Source: Cellulomonas xiejunii (GTDB lineage: Bacteria > Actinomycetota > Actinomycetes > Actinomycetales > Cellulomonadaceae). Taken from it: DNA of 64,000 nt. Location: assembly GCF_024508315.1 (NCBI RefSeq), contig NZ_CP101987.1:3100001-3164000 (forward strand). Direction: 5' to 3'. A model generated the notes under the pieces. That model was not told where the DNA came from, did no database searches, and worked only from the letters and a program-made list of their open reading frames with translations. Below, piece after piece: positions 1 to 11,448 of this stretch (the stretch's first letter is position 1; the number at the start of each line of letters is the position of its first letter). The position numbers and the translations under genes are program-made.

Positions 1-28
1 GGTCGCCCGCCCGGGCACGGCACGGTCG

Positions 29-685
29 GTGACGCCCGGACCGGACGCGACGGCGGAGGCCTCCGCCGGCCCCGGTGCCGCCGCGGGCGACACCACCGCC
101 GCGACGACGCGCACCGGGGACACGCCCACCGACACCCGCGGCCGTCGGGACGACGGGCACGAGCGGACCGGGAGCGACGACGAGCTCTTCCCCGACCCGC
201 ACGCGCCGCGCACGCCGCACACCGGCACGCACGTGCTGGGGGTGCTGGTCGGCCTGGTGCTCGCCCCTGCTGCGATCGGCCTGCTGCTGCTCGGGCAGAG
301 CCGCATCCTCGACGTCCAGGTCGAGGGCTGGGACGCGTCGCTCGAGCTGCTCGGGATCGTGCTGGTCAGCGCGGGCGTGCTGATCCTCGCGGCGCTGCTC
401 GTGCTGGGCCTGTGGACCGCGGCCGTGCCCGTCACCGCGGGGCTGCTGCTGGGGGTGCTGGGAGGGCTGCAGCTGTACGCCCCGGGCATCGCGCGCGCGA
501 CCACGCTCGAGGTTGTCGACGCGGACGCCTGGAGCCTGACGGTCACGCAGGTCACCGTCGCGGGCACCTCCGGCACCACGATGGTCGCGGGCGTGCTGCT
601 GCTCGCCGGTGGTGCGATCACCGCGCTCGCGCGGCGGCACGGCGTGCGTCTGGGCACCTTCCGCGAGCGCAACAGAGCGGCCTGA
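29..685 (+). CDS. Hypothetical four-helix membrane protein
   Basis: Unrecognised protein of about 218 residues. The first 65 or so residues are rich in Ala, Thr, Asp and Gly and look disordered and cytoplasmic. Four hydrophobic stretches follow, near residues 68-90, 105-130, 132-152 and 185-203, and the protein ends in a short basic tail. This layout suits a small integral membrane protein with no catalytic motif. The GTG at 29 is the first start in the window, but the frame is open to the window edge, so the true start may lie upstream. It runs in the same direction as the acetyl-CoA synthetase gene 117 bases downstream. Function is unknown. Confidence 0.6.
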   Translation: MTPGPDATAEASAGPGAAAGDTTAATTRTGDTPTDTRGRRDDGHERTGSDDELFPDPHAPRTPHTGTHVLGVLVGLVLAPAAIGLLLLGQSRILDVQVEGWDASLELLGIVLVSAGVLILAALLVLGLWTAAVPVTAGLLLGVLGGLQLYAPGIARATTLEVVDADAWSLTVTQVTVAGTSGTTMVAGVLLLAGGAITALARRHGVRLGTFRERNRAA

Positions 686-802
686 GGCAACACGTCACCG
701 GCGGCACGGTGCGCGAACCGGACGACCAGGACTAAGGTCCCCTGACGAGGACCGCACAGGTCAGCCCCACCATCGCACCGAAGCCGCTGCGTAGGAGACA
801 CC

Positions 803-2830
<2,028 letters not shown>

Positions 2831-2844
2831 GAGCGGTCCGTCGT

Positions 2845-2877
2845 GACGGCCCGGGACGCACGTCGTCCCGGGCCGTC
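2845..2877 (+). terminator. Hairpin terminator after acs
   Basis: A perfect 13-bp inverted repeat, GACGGCCCGGGAC at 2845-2857 and its complement at 2865-2877, is separated by a 7-base loop. It starts 15 bases after the acs stop codon. It has no U-tract, as is common for terminators in high-GC actinobacteria. Confidence 0.75.
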
Positions 2878-2941
2878 CGCCGTCCCGGGCACCGGGCCGA
2901 CGGACCTCCGCGCGCGTCCCGCGCCGGACCCCGGGGAGACG

Positions 2942-2978
2942 CGCTTCGCCGATGTCGCGGCGAAACGCTTCACCGATG
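2942..2978. promoter_or_regulatory. Paired 13-bp repeat upstream of the mannanase gene
   Basis: CGCTTCGCCGATG at 2942-2954 and CGCTTCACCGATG at 2966-2978 are near-identical direct repeats 24 bp apart, in the 5' region of the mannanase gene. The second copy overlaps a GAAACGCTTC core that resembles the centre of LacI-family operators. Proposed as regulator binding sites for the mannanase. This is inference only, and no regulator gene lies beside it. Confidence 0.3.
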
Positions 2979-3083
2979 GAGGGGCCTGGGGCCTGCTGGT
3001 TTTCTGACGGCCGCACCCCCGTCCCCGCCGCACGTCGGCGTCGACGCGTGCCCCCCGGACACCTTCGCGGAACGAGGAAGTCG

Positions 3084-4526
3084 ATGAAGAGCACCTCCCT
3101 GCGCGCGGCAGCAGCCTGCGCGACCGCACTCGTGGTCGTCGGCGGGATCACCACCGCCGCCACCACGGCGACCGCAGCCGAGCCCGTCGGACTGCACATC
3201 TCCGACGCCCGGCTCGTCGAGCAGGACGGCACACCGTTCGTCGCGCGCGGCGTCAGCCACGCGCACACCTGGTACACGTCGCAGACACCCACGGCGATCC
3301 CCGCCATCCGGGCCGCCGGCGCCAACGCGCTGCGCGTCGTGCTGTCGGGCGGCGACCGCTGGACCGAGAACGACGCCACCGACGTCGCCGGCGTCATCGC
3401 CCTGTGCAGGGCCAACCAGCTGGTCTGCATGCTCGAGAACCACGACACCACCGGCTACGGCGAGCAGTCGGGCGCCGTGAGCCTCGACACGGCCGCCGAC
3501 TACTTCATCTCGCTGAGGTCCGCGCTGCAGGGCACCGAGGACTTCATCCAGATCAACATCGGCAACGAGCCGACGGGCAACAACGAGCCGCAGGTCACCG
3601 CGTGGACGACCGACACGGCCAACGCCATCAAGAAGGTCCGGGCGGCCGGCCTGCGCCACAACATCGTCGTCGACGCACCGAACTGGGGCCAGGACTGGAA
3701 GGGCGTCATGCGCGACACCGCCGGGACCGTCGCCGCCGCGGACCCCGAGCGCAACACCCTGTTCTCCGTCCACATGTACGGCGTGTACGCCCAGGCCTCC
3801 ACCATCACGTCGTACCTGGACGCCTTCGAGGCCCAGGGCCTGCCGCTCGTCATCGGCGAGTTCGGGCACGACCACTCGGACGGCAACCCCGACGAGGCGA
3901 CGATCATGCGGGAGGCCGTCGCGCGCGGCATCGGCTACTACGGCTGGTCGTGGTCGGGCAACGGCGGCGGTGTCGAGTACCTCGACATGGTGACGAACTT
4001 CGACCCGGCCCGGAAGACGGCGTGGGGCACCCTGATCTTCGACGGCACCAACGGCATCAAGGCGACCGCGCGGACGGCCACGTTCTTCTCCGGTGCGACG
4101 CCGACGCCGACGGTCACACCCACGCCGACAGTCACGCCCACGCCGACCGCCACGCCGACCGTGACGCCCACGCCGACCCCCACCCCGACCCGCACGCCCA
4201 CACCCACGGCGACGCCCACGACCAGCCCCGGCGGGGCGTGCACGGCGCGGCTCACGGTGTCCAACGCGTGGCCCGGCGGGTTCCAGGGGACGGTCGACGT
4301 CACGGCAGGGGCCACCGCCCTGTCCGGCTGGACGACCTCCTTCACCCTGCCCGGCGGTGCGTCCGTCTCGCAGGGGTGGAGCGCCACGTTCAGCGGCACG
4401 GGCAGCGCGGTGACGGCCACGAACGCGGCCTGGAACGGCCGGCTCGGTGCCGGGCAGACCGTGACCTACGGGTTCATCGGCTCCGGCTCCGCCCCGACCG
4501 GCGCGGTCGCGGTGAGCTGCCGCTGA
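3084..4526 (+). CDS. Secreted endo-1,4-beta-mannanase, GH5 (subfamily 8-like) with CBM2
   Basis: Extracellular enzyme predicted to cut the backbone of mannan and galactomannan. Residues 1-31 form a signal peptide. The catalytic domain (about 34-336) carries RGVSHAHTWY at 55-64, the acid/base Glu162 in NIGNEP and the nucleophile Glu259 in VIGEFG; these surroundings match GH5_8 mannanases of Streptomyces and Bacillus rather than GH5 cellulases. A Thr-Pro linker spans about 337-383. A C-terminal CBM2 (384-480), with Trp396, Trp416, Trp432 and Trp450 and a Cys near each end, should bind cellulose or xylan. ATG 3084 follows GAGGAAG; an in-frame upstream extension lacks a ribosome site and would bury the signal peptide. 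Confidence 0.93.
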   Translation: MKSTSLRAAAACATALVVVGGITTAATTATAAEPVGLHISDARLVEQDGTPFVARGVSHAHTWYTSQTPTAIPAIRAAGANALRVVLSGGDRWTENDATDVAGVIALCRANQLVCMLENHDTTGYGEQSGAVSLDTAADYFISLRSALQGTEDFIQINIGNEPTGNNEPQVTAWTTDTANAIKKVRAAGLRHNIVVDAPNWGQDWKGVMRDTAGTVAAADPERNTLFSVHMYGVYAQASTITSYLDAFEAQGLPLVIGEFGHDHSDGNPDEATIMREAVARGIGYYGWSWSGNGGGVEYLDMVTNFDPARKTAWGTLIFDGTNGIKATARTATFFSGATPTPTVTPTPTVTPTPTATPTVTPTPTPTPTRTPTPTATPTTSPGGACTARLTVSNAWPGGFQGTVDVTAGATALSGWTTSFTLPGGASVSQGWSATFSGTGSAVTATNAAWNGRLGAGQTVTYGFIGSGSAPTGAVAVSCR

Positions 4527-4565
4527 CCGGTCCCCCCAGCGGGCGCGCGCACGTGCGCGTCCACC

Positions 4566-4605
4566 GGTCGGCCCCGCCCCCTTCCCCTCCAGGGCGGGGC
4601 CGACC
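4566..4605 (+). terminator. Hairpin terminator after the mannanase gene
   Basis: A perfect 14-bp stem, GGTCGGCCCCGCCC at 4566-4579 paired with 4592-4605, encloses a 12-base C/T-rich loop. It begins 40 bases after the mannanase stop, so the enzyme gene is probably monocistronic. Confidence 0.8.
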
Positions 4606-4627
4606 CGTCTCCGACTGAGCGCGCCGG

Positions 4628-4686
4628 ATGTGGTCACGGATGTGACCACTCCGCCACCCGCGGGTCGGCAGACGTGACCACTTCCG
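4628..4686. repeat. GTGGTCAC-type inverted repeat element, copy A
   Basis: GTGGTCAC and GTGACCAC (4630-4649) form a stem with a 4-base loop. A further half-site, GACGTGACCACTTCCG, lies at 4671-4686. The same core occurs at 5701-5760 and 61487-61544, always between genes. Copies A and B bracket the frameshifted gene between them. The element resembles a REP-type intergenic repeat. Confidence 0.6.
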
Positions 4687-4772
4687 TGCCACCCTCGCCG
4701 ACCGGACCACAGGCGTCGCGTGCGGGTGCGGTGTCCACAGGTGGGTGCGCGGCCCGTCGGTCCGGCTGATCC

Positions 4773-5692
4773 ATGCGTGAGGCTCGTCCGGTGGACAGGG
4801 ACGGCTCGCACGGGGTGCTCGTCGGGCGCAGCCGCGGGCCCGGCTGGGTCCGCGTCGCGCACGCGCTCCACCGGCGTGCCGCGACCCAGGACGTCGCTGC
4901 GTGGCAGGCGGTGCTGCCCGCGTCCGCAGCGTTCTCGCACCTCACGGCCGCGGGTCTGCACGGGTGGTGGCTGCCGCAGCTGCCGCCCGACCTTCCCGTG
5001 CTCGTCGACCAGCCACGAGCCGAACCACGATCGCGGCGCGAGGGGATCCGCGTGACCCGCGTCGCGCGGGACGTGCCCGCGATCCTCGTCGACGGCGTCC
5101 GCGTCGCCACGCCGGCGACCGCGCTCCTCGCGTGCGCACGCGATCTGGGGCTGCTCGACCTGGTGGTGCTGGTCGACTCCGCCCTGCGCGACGGCTGCGT
5201 CGCCGACGAGATCGGGGAGGTGGCCGCGCACGGCAGCCGGGGTGGGCCGCTGCTGCGTCGGGCGCTCGGCCTGGCGGATCTCGCAGCGAGTCACCCTGGG
5301 AGACCGTGCTGCGCGTGCTGCACGTCACCGTGGACGCGCCGGTGGTCCCCCAGCACGTCGTCCGGACGGCCGATGGCATGTTCGTGGCGCGGGGCGACCT
5401 GTGGCTCCCCGCGACGCGGGTGCTGCACGAGTACGACGGCGGCGTCCACCGCACCGCGCAGGCGCACACGAGAGACCTCCGACGGGACCGGGCACTGACC
5501 GCCGCCGGCTGGACGCGGCGGGGCTATGTCGCGGCCGACCTGTGCCGGGACCCGGTCGCGGTGCTCCGCGACATCGACAGCGCAGTCGGTCGCCCTCACG
5601 CACCCGCCCGTATCCGCCCGTGGCTCTCGCTGCTGCGAACCTCGACCCTCACGGCACAGGGCCGGGCCCGCCTACGGGCCCGCCTGGCCTGA
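4773..5692 (+). pseudogene. Frameshifted actinobacterial hypothetical gene (AbiEi/DUF559-like layout)
   Basis: Two reading frames together make one familiar type of actinobacterial protein. The first, from ATG 4773, gives a part with SAAFSHLTAAGLHGWWLPQL, typical of proteins annotated as AbiEi-like or DUF559-like. The second frame carries SPWETVLRVLH, ARGDLWLP and VLHEYDGGVHR and ends at 5692, as the C-terminal half of the same family does. The frames switch near 5291-5298: adding one G after the GATCT at about 5277-5281 would restore a continuous LADLRSESPWETV reading. It is either a real one-base deletion or a sequencing error. Inverted-repeat elements flank the gene on both sides. The biochemical role is unknown. 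Confidence 0.65.
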
Positions 5693-5700
5693 GCACCGAC

Positions 5701-5760
5701 GGAAGTGGTCACATCTGCCCCGTGGGAGAGCCCTGGGAGGCGCCCGATGTGACCACTTCC
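5701..5760. repeat. GGAAGTGGTCACATC inverted repeat element, copy B
   Basis: A perfect 15-bp inverted repeat, GGAAGTGGTCACATC at 5701-5715 and its complement at 5746-5760, has a 30-base spacer. It sits between the 3' ends of two converging genes, so it may also act as a two-way terminator. It belongs with copies A and C. Confidence 0.7.
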
Positions 5761-5783
5761 GGGCGGTGCCGAGCCGGCGGGTG

Positions 5784-7034
5784 CTACCAGCCCAGTGCGC
5801 TGCGCAGGCGGCGCGCGGCCTCCCGGCCGGCGCGGTTCGCGCCGATCGTCGAGGCGCTCGGGCCGTAGCCGACGAGCTGCACGCGCGGCTCCGCGACCAC
5901 CTGGGTGCCGTCCATCGCGATGCCACCGCCGGGGCCGCGCAGGCCCAGTGGTGCGAGGTGGTCGAGGGACGCCCGGAAGCCGGTGGCCCACAGGATCGTG
6001 CGCGCCGCCACGGACGACGGACCGTCGACCCACCCGCCGGTGCCCGCACCGTCGTCGCCCCGCGGACCGCCCAGACCGCCCGCACCCGGCTCCCACTCGA
6101 CACCCTCAGGCACGATGCGCGTGAACATCGGGCGGGCACGCAGCACGCCTGCGTCGATCCCGGCGCGGTAGGCCTGCGTCAGCGGCAGTCCCGTCACCGA
6201 CACGACCGAGCCGGGCGCCAGGCCGGCGCGCACGCGCTCCTCGACGCGCCCCACGGCGTCGCGGCCCAGCTCGGGGGTGAGCTCCTCGTCCGTCCACACC
6301 GGAGGCCGCCGGGTCACCCAGGTCGTCGTCGTGAGCTGGGCGACCTGCAGCAGCAGCTGGACGGCGGACGTCCCGCCGCCGACCACCACGACGTGCCCGT
6401 CCGCGAGGTCCTGCGCCGAGCGGAAGTCACGCGTGTGCAGCTGGCGCCCCTGGAACGTGGCGCGGCCGGGGTACGCGGGCCAGAACGGCTTGCCCCACGT
6501 GCCCGACGCGTTGACGACGCCGCGCGCGGACCACACCACGACCTCGTCGGGGTGCTCGACGTGCCGGGTCGTCACGACGAACCGCGGGTCGTCCCCCTCG
6601 TTGCCCTCGGCCCGCTCGACGCGCTCGACCCGGACCGGGCGCTGCACGTTCAGCCCGAAGGCCTCCTCGTACTGCGCGAAGTAGTACGGGACGGCGTCGG
6701 CTGCAGGCTCCGCACCGTCCACGATCGTCAGCGGCATGCCCGGCAGGTCGTGCACGCGGTGGGCGTCGGCCATCGTCAGGGAGCGCCAGCGGTGCTGCCA
6801 CGCACCGCCGGCGCGCGGGTTGTCGTCCAGGACGACGTAGGTGCCGCGCGCCCGCTCCCAGCCGGCCGACCCCACGGGCACCAGGCCCGTGCGGTGCAGG
6901 TGGTACGCGGTCGACAGGCCGGCCTGCCCAGCACCGACGACGACGACGTCGACCTCGACGCTCCGCGGGCGGCTGCGGTCCCGCCGCGCACGTCGGGACG
7001 CCGGAGCTGGCGCGGGTGCGGGAGGAGGGGGCAT
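5784..7034 (-). CDS. Flavin-containing monooxygenase-like FAD oxidoreductase
   Basis: Probable NADPH-dependent flavoprotein monooxygenase of the FMO/CzcO type; the substrate cannot be told. The 416-residue protein has the FAD-binding GAGQAGL at 34-40, the NADP-binding GGGTS at 219-223 and, between them, FQGRQLHTRDF (194-204), which fits the family fingerprint FxGxxxHxxxF. A late ATGF segment is also present. ATG 7034 was chosen because it opens just before the Rossmann fold, although no strong ribosome site is visible and a slightly later start is possible. It converges with the frameshifted gene and is divergent from mshD. Confidence 0.82.
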   Translation of the reverse strand: MPPPPAPAPAPASRRARRDRSRPRSVEVDVVVVGAGQAGLSTAYHLHRTGLVPVGSAGWERARGTYVVLDDNPRAGGAWQHRWRSLTMADAHRVHDLPGMPLTIVDGAEPAADAVPYYFAQYEEAFGLNVQRPVRVERVERAEGNEGDDPRFVVTTRHVEHPDEVVVWSARGVVNASGTWGKPFWPAYPGRATFQGRQLHTRDFRSAQDLADGHVVVVGGGTSAVQLLLQVAQLTTTTWVTRRPPVWTDEELTPELGRDAVGRVEERVRAGLAPGSVVSVTGLPLTQAYRAGIDAGVLRARPMFTRIVPEGVEWEPGAGGLGGPRGDDGAGTGGWVDGPSSVAARTILWATGFRASLDHLAPLGLRGPGGGIAMDGTQVVAEPRVQLVGYGPSASTIGANRAGREAARRLRSALGW

Positions 7035-7155
7035 GGCGCGTCCACGGTACCGGGGATCCGGGGGCTGGTGCGGTGCCGACGCCACGGTGGGTGTGCCGAC
7101 ACGGATCACCCGGATCGCGGCCGCGGTGGACAAGCGTCCGTGATGGGATGGGGGC

Positions 7156-8208
7156 ATGCCGTCCGACACCGACGTCCCGACGTCGCTCGCCGTCGTCACC
7201 GGTCCCCTGCCCTCCTCGCAGGCGGGTGCCGTGCGGACCCTGCAGGACGATGCGACGCGCCACGACGGGGTGTCGCCGCTGTCCGAGCAACCCCTGCTGT
7301 GGCTGTCCGACGACCAGGCGCCGGTCGTGCACCTGCTCGCCACGGACCCCACGGCCGAGGACGACGCCGGGCTCGTGGGGTACGCCCAGCTCGACGTGGG
7401 CAGCTCGACCACCGTCCGCGCCGAGCTCGTCGTCGCCCCGGCGCACCGTCGCCACGGCGTCGCGCGTGTGCTGCTGGCGCGTGCCGCGCAGGAGGCCGGA
7501 CGGGTCCCGGGACGCCGCCTGCAGGTCTGGGCGCACGGCGACCTGCCCGCCGCCAGGGCGACCGCGGAGGCGACGGGCATGGTCGTGGTCCGCGAGCTGT
7601 GGCGCATGGCGCTCGACCTCACCGAGCACCCACCGGCGGCGCCGCGGCTCCCGCAGGGCGTCGAGGTGCGCCCGTTCGTCCCCGGGCAGGACGAGGAGGC
7701 GTGGCGACGGGTCAACGCCCGCGCGTTCGCCTACCACCCGGAGCAGGGGCGGATGACCTCGGCGGACCTGCGGGCACGTGAGGCGGAGCCGTGGTTCGAC
7801 CCCGCGGGCTTCCTGCTGGCGGAACGCGACGGCCGGCTGCTCGGGTCGGTGTGGACCAAGGTGCACCCGGCGGGGACGGCCCCGGACGGCGCACCCGGCG
7901 AGGAGGTCGGCGAGATCTACGTCGTGGGGGTGGACCCGCACGCGCAGGGCCTGGGGATGGGCCGCGCGCTGACCTCGCTCGGCCTGGCCCACCTGCGCGA
8001 CCGGGGGCTGCGCACCGTCATCCTCTACACGGGCGCGGAGAACACCGTCGCGGTGCACACCTACGAGCGTGCCGGGTTCGTCCGGACCGCCGTCGACGTC
8101 ATGTTCGGTCCCCCGGCGGCCGGCAGCCCTCCCCACGGGACGCCCGTCGTGCAGGTGGAGGGCGCCGACACGACGAGTCCCCGCGACGGTGTCACGATGA
8201 GCACATGA
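7156..8208 (+). CDS. mshD: Mycothiol synthase
   Basis: Last enzyme of mycothiol biosynthesis: it acetylates Cys-GlcN-Ins with acetyl-CoA to give mycothiol, the main low-molecular-weight thiol of actinobacteria. The 350-residue protein is a tandem of two GNAT folds. The N-terminal one has a worn acetyl-CoA loop (RRHGVA). The C-terminal one, with [18 protein letters not shown] and [19 protein letters not shown], is the intact, active half, as in characterised MshD. The stop codon overlaps the ATG of ppk (ATGA), so the two genes are translationally coupled. Confidence 0.93.
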   Translation: MPSDTDVPTSLAVVTGPLPSSQAGAVRTLQDDATRHDGVSPLSEQPLLWLSDDQAPVVHLLATDPTAEDDAGLVGYAQLDVGSSTTVRAELVVAPAHRRHGVARVLLARAAQEAGRVPGRRLQVWAHGDLPAARATAEATGMVVVRELWRMALDLTEHPPAAPRLPQGVEVRPFVPGQDEEAWRRVNARAFAYHPEQGRMTSADLRAREAEPWFDPAGFLLAERDGRLLGSVWTKVHPAGTAPDGAPGEEVGEIYVVGVDPHAQGLGMGRALTSLGLAHLRDRGLRTVILYTGAENTVAVHTYERAGFVRTAVDVMFGPPAAGSPPHGTPVVQVEGADTTSPRDGVTMST

Positions 8209-10442
8209 CCGACGCCCCACCGATCGACCCGGCGCTGGCCGAGCGGATCGCCGAGCACGTGGAGACGCCCGAGGAGGTCGTGCCCACCGCGCACGAGCCG
8301 CTGCCCGAGGGCCGCTTCCTCGACCGGGAGCTGTCCTGGCTGGCGTTCAACCAGCGCGTCCTGGAGCTCGCCGAGGACGCGAGCCTGCCGCTGCTGGAAC
8401 GAGTCCGGTTCCTGGCGATCTTCGCGTCCAACCTCGACGAGTTCTTCATGGTGCGGGTCGCGGGCCTCAAGCGACGCATCGCGACCGGCATCGCCGTCAC
8501 CGCCGCGTCGGGGCTGTCACCGCGGCAGGTGCTCGAGTCGATCAGCGAGCGCGCGCACGACCTCATGGAGCGCCACGCACGGGTCCTGGCGCGGGACGTC
8601 CAGCCGGCGCTCGCCGCCGAGGGCATCACGATCGTGCGCTGGGACGACCTGGGTGAGGCCGAGCAGGACCGCCTGCACAAGTTCTTCCGCCGGCAGATCT
8701 TCCCGGTGCTGACGCCGCTCGCCGTGGACCCGGCACACCCGTTCCCGTACATCTCGGGGCTCTCGCTGAACCTCGCCGTGAGCGTCGTGAACCCGGCGAC
8801 GGGCAAGGAGCACTTCGCGCGGGTCAAGGTGCCGCCGCTGCTGCCGCGCTACATCGCCGTCGACGCGGCCGGCCGTCCGTCGGCGCCCGTCCCGCAGACC
8901 GCCGCCCCCGAGCGCGGGCCCATGTCGTTCGTGCCCGTCGAGGACGTCATCGCCCAGCACCTCGACATGCTCTTCCCCGGCATGGAGGTGCGCGAGTTCC
9001 ACACCTTCCGCATCACCCGCAACGAGGACTTCGAGGTCGAGGAGGACGACGCGGAGAACCTCCTCAAGGCGATGGAGAAGGAGCTCCTGCGGCGCCGGTT
9101 CGGCCCGCCCGTGCGCCTCGAGGTGGCTGAGGGCATCAGCCCGCGCGTCCGCAAGTTCCTGGTGCGCGAGCTCGGCATGTCCGAGGACGACGTGTACGAG
9201 CTCCCCGCGCCGCTGGACCACACGGGGCTGAACCTCATCGCCGACCTCGACCGGCCCGAGCTGCAGTTCCCGCGGTTCGTCCCCGTGACGCACCGCCACC
9301 TCGCGGAGGTCGAGTCCGCGACGCCGACGGACGTGTTCGCGGCGATCCGCGCCCGCGACATCCTCCTGCACCACCCGTACGACTCGTTCTCGACGTCCGT
9401 GCAGACGTTCCTCGAGCAGGCCGCGGCCGATCCCGCCGTGCTGGCCATCAAGCAGACCCTGTACCGCACCTCGGGCGACTCCCCCATCGTCGACGCCCTC
9501 ATCGACGCGGCGCAGGCCGGCAAGCAGGTCCTCGCGCTCGTGGAGATCAAGGCGCGGTTCGACGAGCAGAACAACATCTCGTGGGCCCGCAAGCTCGAGC
9601 AGGCGGGCGTGCACGTCGTCTACGGCATCGTGGGGCTCAAGACCCACTGCAAGCTCTCGCTCGTCGTGCGGCAGGAGGCCGACGGCCTGCGCCGCTACAG
9701 CCACGTCGGCACGGGCAACTACCACCCGAAGACCGCGCGCCTGTACACCGACCTCGGGCTCCTGACAGCCGACCCGGACGTCGGCCAGGACCTCACGCGG
9801 CTGTTCAACCAGCTGTCGGGGTACGCGCCGAAGTCCCGGTTCCACCGCCTGCTGGTGGCGCCGCGCTCCGTGCGCTCGGGGCTGCTGGAGCGCATCGAGC
9901 GCGAGGCCGAGGCGGCCCGACGGGGCGAGCCGGCGTGGATCAGGATCAAGGTGAACTCGATGGTCGACGAGGCCATCATCGACGCCCTGTACCGCGCGTC
10001 GCAGGCGGGCGTGCCCATCGACATCAACGTGCGCGGGATCTGCGCGCTGCGTCCGGGCGTGCCGGGGATGTCCGCGACGATCCGGGTGCGCTCGATCCTC
10101 GGACGCTTCCTCGAGCACTCCCGTGTCTTCGCGTTCGCGCACACGGCCGCGACGCCGGGCGAGGACGGGTTCGACGGGCCCGAGGTCTACATCGGCTCCG
10201 CCGACCTCATGCACCGCAACCTCGACCGCCGCGTCGAGGCCCTGGTCCGCGTCGCCGACGCGGCGCAGGTCCGCGAGCTCGTCGACTACCTCGAGGAGTC
10301 GATGGACGACGCGACGTCGTCCTGGCACCTGCAGCCGGACGGCGAGTGGGTCCGTCACCACGTCGGCCCCGACGGGCCGCTGGTGGACCTGCAGGAGGTG
10401 CTGATCCACCGTCAGAGGCGCCGTCCGGGCGCCGCGCGGTGA
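8205..10442 (+). CDS. ppk: Polyphosphate kinase 1
   Basis: Reversibly moves the terminal phosphate of ATP onto inorganic polyphosphate. At 745 residues it is the normal length for PPK1. The phosphohistidine is His481 in GLKTHCKL, and a second conserved His, His638, lies in FLEHSRVF. The N-terminal segment [19 protein letters not shown] (38-56) and the C-terminal [15 protein letters not shown] are classic for the family. The start overlaps the end of mshD by 4 bases and the stop overlaps the GTG of the next gene, giving a tight three-gene unit. A phosphate transporter pair converges on this operon, which agrees with a role in phosphate storage. Confidence 0.96.
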   Translation: MTDAPPIDPALAERIAEHVETPEEVVPTAHEPLPEGRFLDRELSWLAFNQRVLELAEDASLPLLERVRFLAIFASNLDEFFMVRVAGLKRRIATGIAVTAASGLSPRQVLESISERAHDLMERHARVLARDVQPALAAEGITIVRWDDLGEAEQDRLHKFFRRQIFPVLTPLAVDPAHPFPYISGLSLNLAVSVVNPATGKEHFARVKVPPLLPRYIAVDAAGRPSAPVPQTAAPERGPMSFVPVEDVIAQHLDMLFPGMEVREFHTFRITRNEDFEVEEDDAENLLKAMEKELLRRRFGPPVRLEVAEGISPRVRKFLVRELGMSEDDVYELPAPLDHTGLNLIADLDRPELQFPRFVPVTHRHLAEVESATPTDVFAAIRARDILLHHPYDSFSTSVQTFLEQAAADPAVLAIKQTLYRTSGDSPIVDALIDAAQAGKQVLALVEIKARFDEQNNISWARKLEQAGVHVVYGIVGLKTHCKLSLVVRQEADGLRRYSHVGTGNYHPKTARLYTDLGLLTADPDVGQDLTRLFNQLSGYAPKSRFHRLLVAPRSVRSGLLERIEREAEAARRGEPAWIRIKVNSMVDEAIIDALYRASQAGVPIDINVRGICALRPGVPGMSATIRVRSILGRFLEHSRVFAFAHTAATPGEDGFDGPEVYIGSADLMHRNLDRRVEALVRVADAAQVRELVDYLEESMDDATSSWHLQPDGEWVRHHVGPDGPLVDLQEVLIHRQRRRPGAAR

Positions 10443-11419
10443 AGGCTCTCGCCCCTGCCCCCGTCGAGGCCGCCGGGGCGCTGGTGTGGCGTGTGCGCTC
10501 AGGTCGCCTGCAGGTCGCGCTCGTCCACCGTCCGCGGTACCGCGACTGGTCGTGGCCCAAGGGCAAGCTCGACCCCGGTGAGATCGCGCCCGTCGCGGCG
10601 GTCCGCGAGGTCGAGGAGGAGACGGGCATGGCCGTCGTGCTGGGGATCCCGCTGCCCGGGCTCGAGTACCGCCTGTCCGACGGTCGGCGCAAGCTCGTGC
10701 ACTACTGGGCGGCCCTGGCCGGCGGTCGCGGCGACGAGGCACCGCTGGGCGCCCGCCCCCCGGTCACGCACGCCGCCCGCGCCGAGATCGACCTGTGGGA
10801 GTGGTTCGACGTGGGGGACGCTGCGCGGCGCCTGACCCGCGGCGCCGACCGACGTCCGCTCGACGCCCTCGTCGAGGCGCACCAGCGGGGCCGGCTGGCC
10901 ACACGGGCCCTCGTGGTCGCGCGGCACGCGCAGGCCCGCAAGCGCACCCTGTGGGGCGGCACCGAGGAGGACCGCCCGCTGACGGGCCTCGGGCTGCGGC
11001 AGGCGGTGGCCGCGGTGCCCGTCCTGGCCGCGTTCGGCGTCCACCGGGTCGTGACGAGCCGCTGGGAGCGGTGCGCCGCGAGCGTCGCCCCGTACGCGAC
11101 GGCGGCCGGGATCGGGGCGGAGGTCGCCGACGGGCTCACCGAGGCGAGGCACGACGAGTCACCGGGCCGGGTCGGCGCCATCGTCCGGGAGATGCTCGTC
11201 GACCCCCGCGACGCGCTGCTGTGCACGCACCGCCCGGTGCTGCCGACGGTGCTGGACGTGCTCGCGGAGCACAGCCGTCGGCAGGTCGCCGACGCCCTGC
11301 CCGAGAAGAACCCGTTCCTGGCCCCGGCGGAGCTGCTCGTCGCGCACCGGGGCGAGACGCCCCGCGGCGTCCGCGTGCTGGCGGTCGAGCGTCACCTGTC
11401 GCCGGCGATGCCCGACTGA
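10439..11419 (+). CDS. mutT1: Nudix hydrolase / histidine phosphatase fusion (MutT1-like)
   Basis: Two-domain protein of 326 residues resembling mycobacterial MutT1, which hydrolyses 8-oxo-dGTP and diadenosine polyphosphates to keep oxidised nucleotides out of DNA. The Nudix box lies at 42-64 (Gly42, Glu48, Arg56-Glu57, Glu60-Glu61, Gly63). The C-terminal half is a histidine-phosphatase domain with the catalytic RHA at 162-164 and a later TEARH segment. GTG 10439 overlaps the ppk stop (GTGA). The ppk-mutT1 pairing is also known from mycobacteria. A further in-frame extension upstream runs inside ppk and is not used. Confidence 0.88.
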   Translation: MKALAPAPVEAAGALVWRVRSGRLQVALVHRPRYRDWSWPKGKLDPGEIAPVAAVREVEEETGMAVVLGIPLPGLEYRLSDGRRKLVHYWAALAGGRGDEAPLGARPPVTHAARAEIDLWEWFDVGDAARRLTRGADRRPLDALVEAHQRGRLATRALVVARHAQARKRTLWGGTEEDRPLTGLGLRQAVAAVPVLAAFGVHRVVTSRWERCAASVAPYATAAGIGAEVADGLTEARHDESPGRVGAIVREMLVDPRDALLCTHRPVLPTVLDVLAEHSRRQVADALPEKNPFLAPAELLVAHRGETPRGVRVLAVERHLSPAMPD

Positions 11420-11448
11420 CGTCTCAGCCCACGGTCCCGACGGGCGTC

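Noticed and set aside
4090..4235. Tandem Thr-Pro codon repeats as a possible repeat element
   Set aside because: They encode the flexible linker between the mannanase and CBM2 domains, a normal feature of secreted glycoside hydrolases.
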